Part shown: positions 1-12,600 of the stretch, one piece after another
How the letters are laid out: every line of letters starts with the position of its first letter
Position numbering within the stretch: position 1 is the stretch's first letter
NCBI GenBank assembly: GCA_037974665.1
Contig: CM075770.1
Location: 2,182,501 to 2,246,500, forward strand
Length of the DNA: 64,000 bases
Direction of reading: 5' to 3'
From: Ehretia macrophylla
Taxonomy: Eukaryota > Streptophyta > Magnoliopsida > Boraginales > Ehretiaceae
The notes under the pieces: generated by a model
Told to the model about the DNA's origin: nothing
Databases searched by the model: none
The model's input: only the letters and a program-made list of their open reading frames with translations
Made by a program: the position numbers and the translations under genes

Positions 1-96
1 GCTCCGTCTCTTGGCATCCCTCTTCTCCTCGGAAAAATCTAGTCCCCAACCAACCTGATATTTGGGGTGGAAAGAGTTTTCATAACATTCCCGAGC

Positions 97-2087
97 CTAG
101 AGCTGGACTTCTCGGATGGTGGCCGTGCTACCCGGGGTCAGGAATTTCAAGGCCTGGTGGTAAGTTGAAGGAACGACCCTGAAATAATTAAGCGCCACCC
201 GCCCCAAGATCCCATTGTAAGTGGAGTTGCAATTCATTACAATGAAGTTGGCCTGTATTGAAACCCACTTGTCCCCTTCTTCTAACTTCAGTGGGAGGTT
301 GATGACCCCTTCGGCTCGGTGGGCATGTTCGGTGAAACCAGCCAAGGTGCCCCTCAATGGTCTGAGTCAGCTCCTGTCCAACCTCATCTGCTCAAATGCG
401 CATAAGAATAGGACCTCTGCCGAGCTCCCGGTGCCCACCATCCACCTCTTCACAATGAAGTTGGCTATTTCAGCACTGATCACCAACGGGTCATCGTGGG
501 GCAATATGACCCCCTCCAAGTCTTCTAAGGAGAAAATGAGTTCCTTCATCTCAGGGGCTAGCCCCTGCATCAGCCCATAGTCTCTTTCAGCCCGGACATA
601 ACCCTTCCTTCCAACTGAGGTCTCCCCACCCGACACCAATCCTCCTGCAATAGTCTCAATTATAGCCAATTGCCCGCCCCCGAGGGCGGACTCTTTTCTC
701 TATCCCTTACTTGGTCTAGATTTCGGGTTGGCTATTGTTCTATGTACCTCCGGAGGTGACCTCAGGTTATCAGTGCCTCAATCTCTTGTTTCAAGTCTCG
801 GCATTCCTCGGTGGTATGGCCGTAATCCATATGGTAGCGGCAATACTTAGTCTTGTTGCGCTTCTCATGTCGGCCTTTCATCCTCGGTGTTGGAGGCAAA
901 TGGTTCTGGTACTGGATCTCCATCAAGATCTGTTCCCTTGAAGTGTTGAGGGGGGTGAACATGGTGAATCGGGGGTTCTACTTTGGCTGTTGAGACTACT
1001 TGCCTCTGTCATTCTGGACCTTATTCCCAGGTTGGCCTCGGGAAATTTCTCCTTTCTTTCCGATTTCTTTCTCCTTGTCATCATCCCTCTTTGCTTGATG
1101 GATTTCTTCCGAGTATATGTACCTTTCTACCCGTACCATTAGCTCGGCTACAGTATCCATGGGGTCGATGGCTAAGGAGGATGTGAGGGGGCCCGACCTG
1201 AGCCCACTTTGGTAAGCTATCAATGCCATGAAGTCCTCTAGGTTGGAGATTCTGAGGGACTCTTCATTAAATCGGGCTGTATAAGCCCTCAACCTTTCTT
1301 CTTTGTGCTGCTTCACTGATAGCAACGATGATGTGTAACAGGTTGCACGTCGGCTCCCCGCGAAGCGAGACAGGAAAGTCTCTGTCAGCTGATAAAAACT
1401 TCCAATAGAGCCGGGACGAAGTTTTTGAAACCAGTCCAAAGCATTGCCAACCAGTGTGGTCGGGAATATCTTCGTCTTCATGAGGTTGGTTATGTCATGC
1501 AGAGTCATATGGTGATCAAAGTTGAGCAAGTGACTGGCTGGGTTTCTGTCCCCGTTATAGACTACCGGATTAGGCATACGATTTCCAATGGGCAACGGCG
1601 TGACCAGTACCTCAGGAGAGAGTGGGCTTACACCGAGCTGGTTAATGACCTTGGCTATGGCAGCCACGGTCTTGGCCTGCTCGGGGTTGGCATGTGCCGC
1701 CCTTTTGCCCCTAGCCTCTTCGGGTCTCGCCTCCGGCTCCAGGCAGCCCTTTTCATCTTGCCCTCGTTTTTGCCTTGGGACAGGGATGCGTAACTGGGGG
1801 CACGGGGACGCGGGGGCTACTTGCGGAGCTAGGGGATCCGCAACTAGCCATGCTACCTGCTCCTTAAGTTCCTTAAACATCCCAAGCACCATTCTCATCT
1901 CCGGTAACAGGCTGGAGTTGAAGTCTCCATCTGCAGAGGGGTTGCCTTTTGAGGCTAAGTGTATACGTTGGCTCGTTCCAACGTCGGTTTGGGTTGGGTC
2001 TTGGCTAGGCGCTTGGTTGGTTTCGATGTCCTCATCCAGGTTGGGTGAGTCCTCTACCGGTGCGCTGTGGCTTTTAGTTTGTACCAT
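97..2087 (-). pseudogene. Decayed Ty3/gypsy retrotransposon gag-protease region
   Basis: Read on the minus strand from 2087, an open frame of 363 codons has the plant retrotransposon gag core: conserved segments such as NALDWFQKL, FLSRFAGSRR and FNEESLRISNLED lie around residues 180-290. The frame is cut by a TAG at 996-998 but continues in the same frame to 762 with a CRYHMDYGHTTEECRDLK segment, typical of the gag C-terminus. A frameshift then moves the protease part into another frame (669-97). This part shows PHDDPLVISAEI, GSSAEVLF and YNGILGR, matching retropepsins of Tat-like plant elements. The usual catalytic Asp of the D-T-G-S-S-A motif reads Gly here. No reverse transcriptase or integrase is visible; the element runs off the left edge. 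With a stop, a frameshift and a lost catalytic residue it cannot be functional. The lineage assignment is inference. Confidence 0.85.
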
Positions 2088-2132
2088 GATGCTTTCTTAA
2101 TGAGTGATAAGAAGAGTGATAGAAAAAGCTTT

Positions 2133-2150
2133 TTCTCACAGACGACGCCA
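2133..2150 (-). other. Primer binding site of the gypsy-type element
   Basis: On the minus strand this reads TGGCGTCGTCTGTGAGAA, close to the TGGCGCCGTCTGTGGGAA-type tRNA primer site of plant Tat-like gypsy elements. It sits three bases inside the LTR edge and about 45 bases upstream of the gag ATG (2087), the expected position for a PBS. The match is from memory of the family, so the tRNA species is not assigned. Confidence 0.6.
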
Positions 2151-2153
2151 AAC

Positions 2154-2590
2154 TGTCGAGGTTGGGAATCTCGCAGTTAAGGTTAGACGGCTATTCCTGC
2201 CGAGCTGAATTTCTGGGTCGGCTACCTGACCTGGATTTTCGGGTTAGCTGCTTGACCTGCACAAGGAAAATGAAGGAAAAGGCAGGGTGATGACCTGGAT
2301 TTTCCCCTCGGGCGTGCAAATGATTAGTATGTCCGAGCCGGCAGAGTAGCTGAAAGCATTAATGACGAGTTACCTATAAAATGAGGGGGTGAAACTCTAT
2401 TTATACTAAATTCGGTTTTGACAGCATTTAATGCGATGCAGCTTTATGTCCCATCAGAACAGTTGGCGCAGAGGTCGGGGGTTATCCTGGGTCGGAGTGA
2501 GGTCGGCTGGCATCCGGGTTGGGCATCGGTTGATTGATTCAGGCTTGGCTCGGGGTTGGCTTACCTCAGCTCGGGATCTCTCTCATCAAG
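2154..2590 (-). repeat. 5' LTR of the gypsy-type element
   Basis: The inner boundary is sharp: the minus strand ends ...CTCGACA at 2154, followed by the PBS. A TATAAATAGA box lies at 2396-2405 on the minus strand, so the U3 promoter drives transcription toward gag. The outer boundary is set near 2590 only because base composition drops from GC-rich to AT-rich there; the terminal bases and target-site duplication were not resolved. The other LTR is outside the window. Confidence 0.55.
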
Positions 2591-2599
2591 TGATATGTG

Positions 2600-4840
2600 C
2601 AAATTTTTTTGAATCACGTGAATTTATTAAGTTATTACGGTACTACAAAAGGTGTTTTGTTATTAGGGTTGAGAGATGTATGCAATCTTTTTCAAATCAT
2701 GTCAAATTTATTAAGTTGTTATGGTATCACAAGAAATAATGTGCATTTTCAATAAATGAGACGACATGTTATGTTATTTATCTTTTTTTTTTAAGTAAGA
2801 CACATATTTTTGCTCTTTGGTCATTTGACAAATTCAAAGACTTATAACTTATGCACATAAAAAAGCTTCTAATACAAACACGAAGACTATTTTTAACTTA
2901 TACGTAATTATGATTGTGAAACAGCTGTAGATGGTCAATTATATAACTTGACGATTGGCACAGTAGTATTATTCTGATTTTGTTGCATTAAAATCTGAGA
3001 TTGAAACTATTATTTTTCAATGGTTATAATTAATTTACCTAAGACGGAATATGGCACCTCATGATTTACCAAACCTCATGAAGTACAGCAAACAAATTAT
3101 GATACAAGTGACTGTTATGAGGAGTTCGAAGTTGTGACAAAAAAAAATATAAAATTAGATAATTATTTTCGGAGATGTTTTACTGCATTTATCTTTCTTC
3201 AATAACTAAAGAAAATGTGTAGAAAACCTTTTGATCACAATGAATTCTTCACACCAACTTTTTTGGCATCCGTTTTTGTAAATTTTGTGTTGAACTAATT
3301 TGGACTATATCGTCTCCTAATGAAATATGTTTTTTAAAATTTAATACTCCTAATATATTTTCAGAATTAATTTCTCGTCATAAATTTTCTTTTAAACTGA
3401 TGTATGATAAGAGACAAAAGTGTTGAAATGTATATTTCTTCTATATCGAAAAATTAGAAATTTTAAAACTACCTTATCAGATCTTGGGTTACTTCACTTG
3501 ATATCAATTGATTTTAAGATAAAAATTCATGATTCTTAATATAGTATCAGAGTTGAGACTTTTATTTTGTATTATTTATCCGTATGCGACTTATACACAA
3601 ATTTTAAATTAGTTGATAAAAATTTAGTTATCTTAACAAAAAGAACCCTAATGGATATCCATACCCTTTAAACGAAAAAACAAATTATGCAAAACAAGTT
3701 CTATCAACTTCCATAGAATAACAATCTCAAAAGAAAGACATGCCAAAAAAAAATCTCAAGATTCTTCTCACACATCACTATCTAGCCGGCTATATGTCGC
3801 TCCATTATAAAAAAAAAAAAACCCTAATTAAACCAATACATTAAACACAACAAACATAAGATGTGCCATATTAAATCCTATCCACATATTTCAAAAATCA
3901 AATTGGACAAACCCAAAAGCACAAAGTGGCTTTTTGGTCGGTGCATTTTGTGGACCAAAGTTAGTCATGCCTCCATCACCTTCCCCTTTTTATCATTATT
4001 TTCCCCTCACAAAGGGGACCCCCTAGAGCACCCCTCCCTATCCCTTAAGGGTCAGTTTACATCATCACATGGATGTGTTCTTGATGATCTTGGAGACACT
4101 TCCATTAAAAGCACGCTATTTCCAGCGGGGATTGCTAGGAAATACTTGGATTGTATATGTATGGATATATGTACACTCACTTATTTCTAACGGCAGAGTT
4201 ATTCTCGGGTCAACAGATGCAGTAACTTTGAAAAGAAAAATTATTAAAGAATAAATTAAATTTTATTTTTTTGAAATCATGTTTATTTTTAAGTTATTTT
4301 TAGTTTAAAAAAATTATTTTAGTATCTAATAAAAAAAAATATCGATATATAAGTACTAAATTATGTATTTTTAGTAACTAAACAAGAATTTAGATTTGAC
4401 CTTACTTATTCTATTATTTTGTTATTACGAAAATTCTATTTGGAGCTCTCTAAACTTACAATAAAAATGTTAAATCTAAGTTACATAATCTCATTTAATG
4501 GAGGCCAGGTCTAAATCGTCTAGACATGAGAGATTCAAAATTAATCCAAAAAAATTAGCTCTAACCTAATATGTCGATGCTATCCACCGCTAATAAAAGT
4601 ATAACCTAAATTAATAAGATACGAGATATTCGAAATTAACAAAAAGATTAAGTTAACCTAATCTGTCATTGACCAAAAAAAAAAAAACCTAATCTGTCAA
4701 TGCTCCATACTGTTCAGTGCTAGACTAATATTGTGGGGTACGGTTCTTGGTCCATTATCTTGTACAAGGCAAAATAGTATATGCTACAGTGAATTATTAA
4801 TAATGAACTCAGTTAATAAACTGAATATTAAATTTGTTGA
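2600..4840. other. AT-rich intergenic spacer
   Basis: No gene is supported. At 3542-3553 the sequence tagtatcagagt, preceded by a T-rich stretch, looks like a weathered initiator-tRNA primer site of a Copia LTR element, but no LTR pair was found. Between about 4524 and 4720 a segment containing 'taacctaat(c/a)tgtc(a/g)atg' recurs three times as a degenerate tandem repeat, interrupted by an A-run. Short ORFs at 3861-4254 lack any protein-like character. Confidence 0.5.
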
Positions 4841-4847
4841 CTCTTAG

Positions 4848-4856
4848 TATATATAT
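4848..4856 (+). promoter_or_regulatory. TATA box of the TIP2 gene
   Basis: TATATATAT lies 105 bases upstream of the aquaporin ATG at 4961. A pyrimidine-rich leader (tattttctctctacatcc) begins about 55 bases downstream, consistent with a short 5' UTR. This is the only TATA-like motif at a sensible distance. Confidence 0.5.
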
Positions 4857-4960
4857 GTGATAAAGATAGGCAGCATATTGTCACCTGCAAACATTCAGTG
4901 TATATTTTCTCTCTACATCCCCATCATCGTCAAGCGTTTCTAAGCCTTTTCTTTGCAAAA

Positions 4961-6857
4961 ATGCCAGCAATTGCTCTTGGACGCCTTGATGATTCTTTCA
5001 GCGTAGGCACTTTGAGAGCCTACCTAGCTGAATTCATCTCTACTTTGCTCTTTGTCTTTGCTGGTGTTGGTTCAGCCATTGCTTACAGTTAATAATCTCT
5101 CCGCTCATCTTTTTTCCTTTTTTTTTTTTTTTTTTTTTTACAATGGAGATTGAAATTGTCACTCATGTATATAGCTCATAATTTTAATTAATTTGCTTAA
5201 TTAATTTGCATGCATGAAGAATGTTTTGATGTTCGCCTATATACAAGCCTTTAATGCAACCTAGTTACTTGTAATAAATATAGTTGCTTTGAGCTACTAT
5301 AATTTTTTAACAACATTACTTACTTCACATAGCTTAATTTAGAAGAAACATTAGTGATTATTAGATCGTTCACCTAGCCTTGTACAACCCTGCAGACTGC
5401 AACAAGTCACCATGCATGATATACGGGGAAAATCCCGAGAAGTCTTTTAGGCTCATATCAGATATCAAACCCGACTTCCATTTTCTTCTAATGTGTTTCC
5501 ATCTGCTCTTGTGATTTGACAGATAAGTTGACAGCAGATGCGGCTCTTGACCCAGCTGGGCTTGTAGCTGTGGCAGTTTGCCATGGATTTGCTCTATTTG
5601 TTGCAGTCTCCGTTGGTGCCAACATATCCGGCGGCCATGTTAACCCAGCTGTCACCTTTGGATTGGCTCTTGGTGGTCAAATCACCATTCTTACTGGTCT
5701 CTTTTACTGGATAGCTCAACTTTTGGGTTCCATTGTAGCATGCTACCTCCTCATAGTTGTCACTGGTGGCTTGGTAAGTTCAAAACATAAAAAGCTACAT
5801 ATTATGACTCATTAATCAAATATTTTAACTTGTCATATGGAGAGGATTCGCTGAGTTCGAGAAGTGAATAATTTTGTGGTAGATTATGTCTTGGGTCGGT
5901 ATTTACTCCATCAGTAAATTGTGCGGTACTATTAAGAAGCGGTGATTTTCATATATGTGTGACAGTGTGAGGGTTAGTCCTTTCTCACAGCAGCACAATC
6001 TGATAGATGGACTAATTTTTTTTATGTTTTTCTAAGCGTAAACTTATCACTTGAAAACGGAAAGTATACGAAACTTATATAAATAGGGCAAGATTTTGTT
6101 CGATAGCGTTTGTACTCAATCCGATTGTTGAACTAATTAATCACATTATTTTCGTAATTATCTTTGAGTATTTTAGATTGTGGTTCACATTTCGAAATAG
6201 ATGATTTAATGGTTGATAAAACTAAGCTCACCAAATATTTAATTAGGCGGACCGAAAATTAACCCTTTTTCTATAATATGCTAGATCAAGAATATTACAC
6301 CCCATCACACATTGAGTCATTTTAGCAATTAATTAATTTAAGTATTAGAGGAGTTCCGTATGAGATTTGTATTTAGTTTGTAATGACTTAAATTCACTAC
6401 TATTATCAAAACGGATAACTTATTTGCAACTATTTTCTAGTTTTTGCCTAACAAATTTTTAAATCTTTAATCGTCATGAATTCTTGTCTAGGCTGTTCCA
6501 ACCCACAGTGTTGCAGCTGGTGTTGGAGCCATTGAAGGAGTTGTTATGGAAATCATCATCACCTTTGCCTTGGTCTACACCGTCTATGCCACAGCTGCTG
6601 ACCCCAAGAAGGGCTCATTGGGCACCATTGCCCCCATTGCCATTGGTTTCATTGTTGGTGCCAACATCTTGGCTGCAGGCCCGTTCTCAGGTGGTTCAAT
6701 GAACCCGGCCCGGTCTTTCGGGCCTGCCGTGGTCAGCGGAAACTTCACTGACAACTGGATTTACTGGGTTGGACCACTCATTGGTGGTGGATTGGCTGGT
6801 CTCATCTACAGCAATGCCTACATGCACCATGAACATGCCCCATTGAGTGTGGTCTAA
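4961..6857 (+). CDS. TIP2: Tonoplast intrinsic protein, TIP2 (delta-TIP) aquaporin
   Basis: Three exons, 4961-5087, 5523-5773 and 6492-6857, encode 247 residues, the usual TIP length. All junctions are GT-AG and keep the frame. It is a six-helix channel of the vacuolar membrane; TIP2 proteins pass water and ammonia. The two half-helix motifs are intact: NPA at 83-85 and NPA at 197-199. The selectivity-filter residues reported for Arabidopsis TIP2;1 are all present at the same numbers: His63, His131 in loop C, Ile185, Gly194 and Arg200, so ammonia permeability is likely by inference. A Cys precedes His63 (VAVCHGFAL). Intron 1 holds a short stretch (about 5420-5480) related to the spacer at 26140-26210. 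The gene has no functional link to its neighbours. Paralogue number within TIP2 cannot be fixed from one sequence. Confidence 0.95.
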
Positions 6858-8475
6858 ATTTGTGACATTTATTTGTTTTCTAAATTGCTTTTGCTTCTTT
6901 TAATAAAAGAAGGATAAGCTAGTTTATGCTTCTCTTTCTTTTTCTTCCTTTTTTTTTTTTCTCGGTTTGGTTTGCAGCTCTGTACATCCATTTTCTGGTG
7001 TAATGTTGCTTTATGTAAGATTGATGGAGTTGGTTCCACCTAGTGGTTTTTTTTTTTTTTAGCACGAGAAATTTGTTAAGTAAACTTTTTGGATTGAGTT
7101 TCAAATCTTGAAACACGTGATCTTTCTTAAAATGAAACAATTTACCTAGCCCTTTTAATAGTAGTGTTTGAAAAACTTTTTAATTAGTTTAAATTGAGGT
7201 TAGTCTGGTATATTATCAAGATTTACATGCGTGATTGATAGATCAATTTAAATTGAACCAAGATTTTTCCATAGGGTGATGTAATTTCTACCCTGTACTT
7301 TTTCTTCCTTGTGAAGTCCTTTTTTTCAAAGTATATAATTGGACCCCTCTCACGATGAAGCAATGCAATGGCCTCCACAAAAGGAGAAGATATTTAAATA
7401 TATGGTGCCAAACTATTACTGTTACCATGCAGAGTTCAGGAAAAAATTAGATACTATTGTTTTTACAATTTTACACATGATCACATTGAATTCATCTTAT
7501 TGTTAAAATTTCATGGCCCAACACCTGTCCTATGTTAATAAAGAGTTAGCCAGACAGTGTGCGTGATTGGAATGAATAAATTTGAACTTTAAATATTGCT
7601 AAAATTTCATGGCCCAATACCTATTCTATGTTAATAAAGAGTTAATCAAACAATATTTTGTGATGAAAATAAATAAATTTGATCTTTAAATCTTTTATCA
7701 CAAGATATTATTAGACACTTTACCTACTTTGAGACATCTTAAAGATAGACTTGCTTTTGACTGTTTGTTTTTATATTTTTTTATTTTTTGGGCGCATTCA
7801 AATTAGTTGACCTTTATGTCCTCTCTAATAATAATGTGGCAAAACAACAGTACACTATGTTGGACAGTATTATAGTAGCCCTAGCGGTTCAAGGGTTTTT
7901 TTTCATCTCAGTGACATCCAAAATTGACTGGGCGGTTCTTGTAGTGTTGTACCCTCTGATTCCTTATCGAGGATAGGGGAAAAAGTTTGAAAGTTATATA
8001 GGTGACAGGTGTTACTATTATTTATTGTAATGATATATACATTGCTATTATTTTTGTCGGCTCTATTTATTTTTTTAGACGTTTCCAAACCTGAGGGGAT
8101 GGTCTCCGCAGCTCTGATTTTACTGAGAGAGAAGCTGAGATGCTTAAAGCCTTTAAATATTTTGTTAGTAATGGAGGTACTAGTATTCCTCGTGGAGCTA
8201 ACAATGAATAAGTGATCTCACCTAATGAGATTATAAAGTTTTCTTCAAAGGTTAGATAATATGATCAAATAATAACTCGTTGTAATTAAATATATCGAGT
8301 TCAAAAATACGATATCTCATCACAAATATTACTCGAAACTTGACTGACTTGAATCATATCTAAGAAAAAATAAAAGGAGTACAAAATGGGCCGCCCTCGG
8401 CCCACCAATTCGACTGAAAAGGCCTTGGAGAAATTCTACTAGCCCAGTAGAAAACAAAAGCTACCTAGTGGATCG
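6858..8475. other. TIP2 3' UTR and intergenic spacer
   Basis: The first 100 bases after the stop are T-rich and contain an aataaaa-like poly(A) signal near 6901-6907. Beyond about 7150 the sequence is AT-rich without coding character; ORFs at 7788-8215 show no recognisable protein. A two-copy tandem repeat at 7505-7692 is listed separately. Confidence 0.5.
7505..7692. repeat. Two-copy tandem duplication, 96-bp period
   Basis: The segment beginning aaaatttcatggcccaa starts at 7505 and again at 7601. Both copies continue with 'ctatgttaataaagagtta' and 'aataaatttga(a/t)ctttaaat'. They differ at roughly one base in six, so the duplication is not recent. No coding or transposon ends are visible. 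Confidence 0.7.
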
Positions 8476-8499
8476 CGCTAGAGGGAGGGCTTGAACCTC

Positions 8500-8532
<33 letters not shown>

Positions 8533-8549
8533 AACTGAGCTACTCCAGC
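8476..8549 (-). tRNA. tRNA-Asn (anticodon GTT)
   Basis: The minus strand folds as a 74-nt tRNA. The acceptor stem pairs GCTGGAG with CTCTAGC (one G-U pair), with discriminator G. Box A reads TAGCTCAGTTGG and box B GGTTCAAGCC. The anticodon loop CTGTTAA carries GTT, giving Asn. There is no intron. Upstream is ACAACAAG, resembling the CAA motif seen before plant nuclear tRNA genes. Downstream is a TTTTGTTTT tract that would terminate RNA polymerase III. All stems are intact, so the gene looks functional. Confidence 0.95.
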
Positions 8550-9673
8550 TCGTTGTGCTCTTGTTGTAGAAATGACTTCAAAAATTAATTTATGTTTTTT
8601 AGATTGCTCAAATATATAATCAAAATGTATAATTTTTAAGTTCATAATTCAAAGTTCACATGTAAGTTTCTGGGGTCGAACAATATTAATTGGATTGTAA
8701 ATTGTATTCTTATGAAGAACACTACTTGATGTCCCTTCTCTTTCTTTATATTTAATCCTATTGGAAATACTAGATTATGATACTAATCAATATAGTCTAA
8801 TTTTAAATTATCCGCGATATCGAAACGATTAATTACTTAATTGTCTAAGAAAAGCGTGTATTTTCCATCCAATTAATATTGTTTGTTTATAGAAATAGAG
8901 ATTATCTTCAAACTAATGTAGAAATATTTTCTGTTATGATTTTAAAATACATATTCCCTAATTTTTAATAATTTAAGATAATACATTTTTGTGCACATCT
9001 TCAACTCAATTAAATTAGATTATCAAATAAGATTGAAAATATTTTATGGTCCCGAGAGAAATGGCAATTTTTCATATTATCTAGATTAATTTCTTGTATC
9101 CACAAAATTAGTAATTTAAAAGGAGGTAACCAATGCTAATGAGTTTAAAACACGTCATGTCACTTAGAGGTCGACATATCAATAATCCACATCGTAGATT
9201 CATGTATAGCAAGAAGACCTAAGCTGTATTACATGATATATTTAATTTTCATTATGCATCATTATTTCTGCTACATATTCTATCGAGAAAGATTTGAAGC
9301 AATCTCAACCTTTCTCTCCCCATTAACACCAGTAAAGAGAAGAGTTTTTACACATAACCGAACTAAGAATACATGAACAGTTCAAGTCCGACAACACAAA
9401 TCACCCCTTCCCCCCCAAACCACAAGAAAAAAAAAAAAAAAAAAAAATCCACCCACTCACGAGGAAAAAAGAAAGAAAAGAAAAATTGCAAATAGACAGC
9501 ATAGGAGAAAGGCATTATAAAGTTGAATATGACCCAAGAATGGGCAGTAGTGGGCAGTTACCATGGCCAATGATTTGGGGGGTTTTATGTTAGAAAGCTC
9601 TACATAAACCTTGAACCCTCTTTAGCCGTTATCATGCAAAAATATACACGCCATAGTAGGTCACAAGCCAACC
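8550..9673. other. Spacer between tRNA-Asn and tRNase Z
   Basis: AT-rich sequence without a coding frame. It ends in the tRNase Z promoter and leader region (about 9300-9673), which includes a C-run followed by an A-run of about 20 at 9427-9447. No clear TATA box was identified. Confidence 0.4.
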
Positions 9674-12600
9674 ATGCCTCAAATAACAAATCTTCGTCTC
9701 CTATTCGCCTCTGCCAATCACCACATCACCACCACCACCTCCCCTTTCTTCCTCTCTCCTCTCAAGCCAAAACCACACCTTTCTTCTTCACCCTCCATCT
9801 CTCTCTTCTTTAAGCCCCAAAAGACCCCTTTTCTCTTTTCTGCTGCCTTATCTTCTTCATATTCCAACAAACCAAAAAACAACAACAACAACAACAAAAA
9901 CAATTTTAATTCGTTCAAAAGAAACAAAAGTTCTTTAAGAGAAAAAGGGGGTTTAGCAATGGAAGAAACTAATACTAATTATAACACTAATGTGAATGAG
10001 TCTGTTGGGTTTAATAGGAAAAGGGCATTGGGAAGAGATAATAGTGATAAGCCTAAGAAGACCCTTCAGCTTAAAGTGCGCAAACTCAATCCTGTAAATA
10101 CCATTTCTTATGTACAGGTAATAAAGTTTGGTTCTTTACTGTTTTTGCTATATTGGGGTTGAGTTAATTCTTTTATTTGTGGTTATTTAGAGCTGTTTTC
10201 TGCTGAAAAGATTTTGCTATAGTTGCATTTAGATTGTTTTTAATACCATTTCTTATCTACAAGTGAAAGAGCTTGATTCTTTGTTGTTTTTGCTGTACTG
10301 GGGTTGGTTTAATTCTTTAATTGTGGTTATTTAGAGCTGTGTTTGATGAAAAGACTTTTGCTTTTGTCGCATTTGGATTGTGAATGCCATTTCTTATGTG
10401 CAGGTTGCGAAAAAAAGTATAATTCTTTGTTATCTGTGGGAATCAAAAAGCTTGATTTTTGCTACAATGTACTTCATTTAGTTGTTAATTGGGTGTTTAC
10501 AGTTGGTTGATAAGGGTGCTCTTATTTGGTGTTTGCCATTTGAGATGACTAAGCTGTCCGAATTTGAGAAAGTTTTGTCATACATGTAATTTATGGCACA
10601 AGCTAGAATATACATCTACGATGTGGCTAACTAATGTTCTTTCTCCATCATCTCAATGTTGCTTTAATTGAAGATTTTTAGTCACTATCTTTCTCTTGGC
10701 TTGAAAAATATGAAAGCGGAGAAGAGTCTTTGATGTTGTTCTGTATTAATTGCAATATGCCAGCTGTTATCTGAATTATGGCCTTGTGTTGGAATGGATT
10801 TATAATGTTTCTATACGGACCGTGCCTTTGAAGATATGGATGCTGAAGTGGTACTCTTATGTTATCATCTAATAGATAGTTAATTTTTGTATTTGCAGAT
10901 TTTGGGGACTGGAATGGACACTCAGGATACATCACCATCGGTTCTTCTCTTTTTTGACAAACAGAGATTTATATTTAATGCTGGAGAAGTAAGCATCATT
11001 TAGGGATTTTATGTTGACATAAATTTGCTCTCAAATTTAGCACCATAACTCGATCATTCTGGCGATGAAAAGAAGATTAGTTCCTTTACCATAATTTCCA
11101 TCTGATAGAAGTTGGAAAAAGAATTGTTATCCATGTTGCATTCTTTGGTAAGAGGTTTTGAATTTTGTATAAGGCAGAAGATTGGTTATATGTTGCGAGT
11201 TTGTATAGTGTTTTGCTTGGTATAGGCTCAAGATAGTTCTTCTCAAGGCTACGACACAAGTCTCGCCTTGCGGTTCCATGTATAGGCCTCGGTCGTGACA
11301 AAAGTGGATATAGATGAACCTAGGTTCATAATTTTGGTTTTAGTAGGTTAACTTCCCATAAGTCAGTATATTCTACACTCTGTAAAATTAACAGATCTAC
11401 AACCTTTGATATCTTTAAAGTAATAAAGCGAATTGATTTATATGGAAGAACTTCTTGGAGCTTTAGACTTATTTCTCATCATGTACTTCTTATCCCAGGG
11501 ATTGCAGCGCTTTTGCACAGAACACAAAATTAAATTGTCAAAGGTATGTAGTGGAGATAAGTTTTTGTTCTTAATTCAAAGTCTAAAATACACTTTGCTT
11601 TTTTTTTTTTTTTAAAGTTTTATTTGTGATTCCATCTTCCGCATGAAAGAGGGTACATCACTAATTTGTCTTCTTTCAGATTGATCATATATTTCTCTCT
11701 CGAGTTTGCTCAGAAACTGCTGGAGGGCTTCCAGGTTTGTTTCTGAACCCAGATTGAAGCTATGCTAACTGTGTTTGTGGAAAATCTGTCTAACTTAATT
11801 TCATAGAACATAACTTAAATATGTTAGTGTAACCTTAATTGACTGAGGATATGAAGACTTGATGTAAAAGTTTGTTTTGAAACTTGAGTACTATTTTTAC
11901 TTCAGGTCTTTTATTGACTTTGGCTGCTATGGGGGAAGAAGGGATGTCTGTAAGTGTCTGATACATTCATGACTCACTAGAACGAACAAAGAAGTCTGAT
12001 AGCTTCGCAATCAAACGTAATGAGATTAATATTAATGAAGTGGTACATTGACTCTGTTTGTTTTGAAGGTCAATATTTGGGGTCCTTCAGATCTCAAATA
12101 TTTAGTTGATGCGATGAAATCATTCATTCCAAATGCTGCCATGGTTCACACACGTAGCTTTGGGCCAGCACTTAATTCTAATGGGGTTGCCAGCACTCCT
12201 GAGAAATTTGACGACCCTCTAGTTCTTATTGATGATGAAGTTGTCAAAATATCAGCCATTCTCTTGCGACCAAGTAGTTCGGCAGCTTCTGTGCCCATGA
12301 AGGAAGAATCTTCTGAGCTTAGTGCTTCAAAATTATATCAGGATGGGACAAAAGATTATTTGACAGGAGGACTTTCACCAAAAAGTTCAGACCTCAGCTC
12401 AGGGTTTGTAACAAAGACTGGCGATATTTCTGTAGCCTATATTTGTGAACTGCCTGAAATCAAGGGGAAATTTGACCCAAAAAAGGCTGCTTCTCTTGGA
12501 CTGAGGCCTGGGCCAAAGTATCGCGAGTTGCAACTTGGGAATTCAGTGAAATCAGATCGTCAAGATATTATGGTAGCTTTGGATACATATTTCAAATTTG

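Noticed and set aside
7788-8215. Overlapping short ORFs between TIP2 and tRNA-Asn
   Set aside because: Both strands are open by chance in AT-rich sequence; hydrophobic residues reflect T-richness and no domain is visible.
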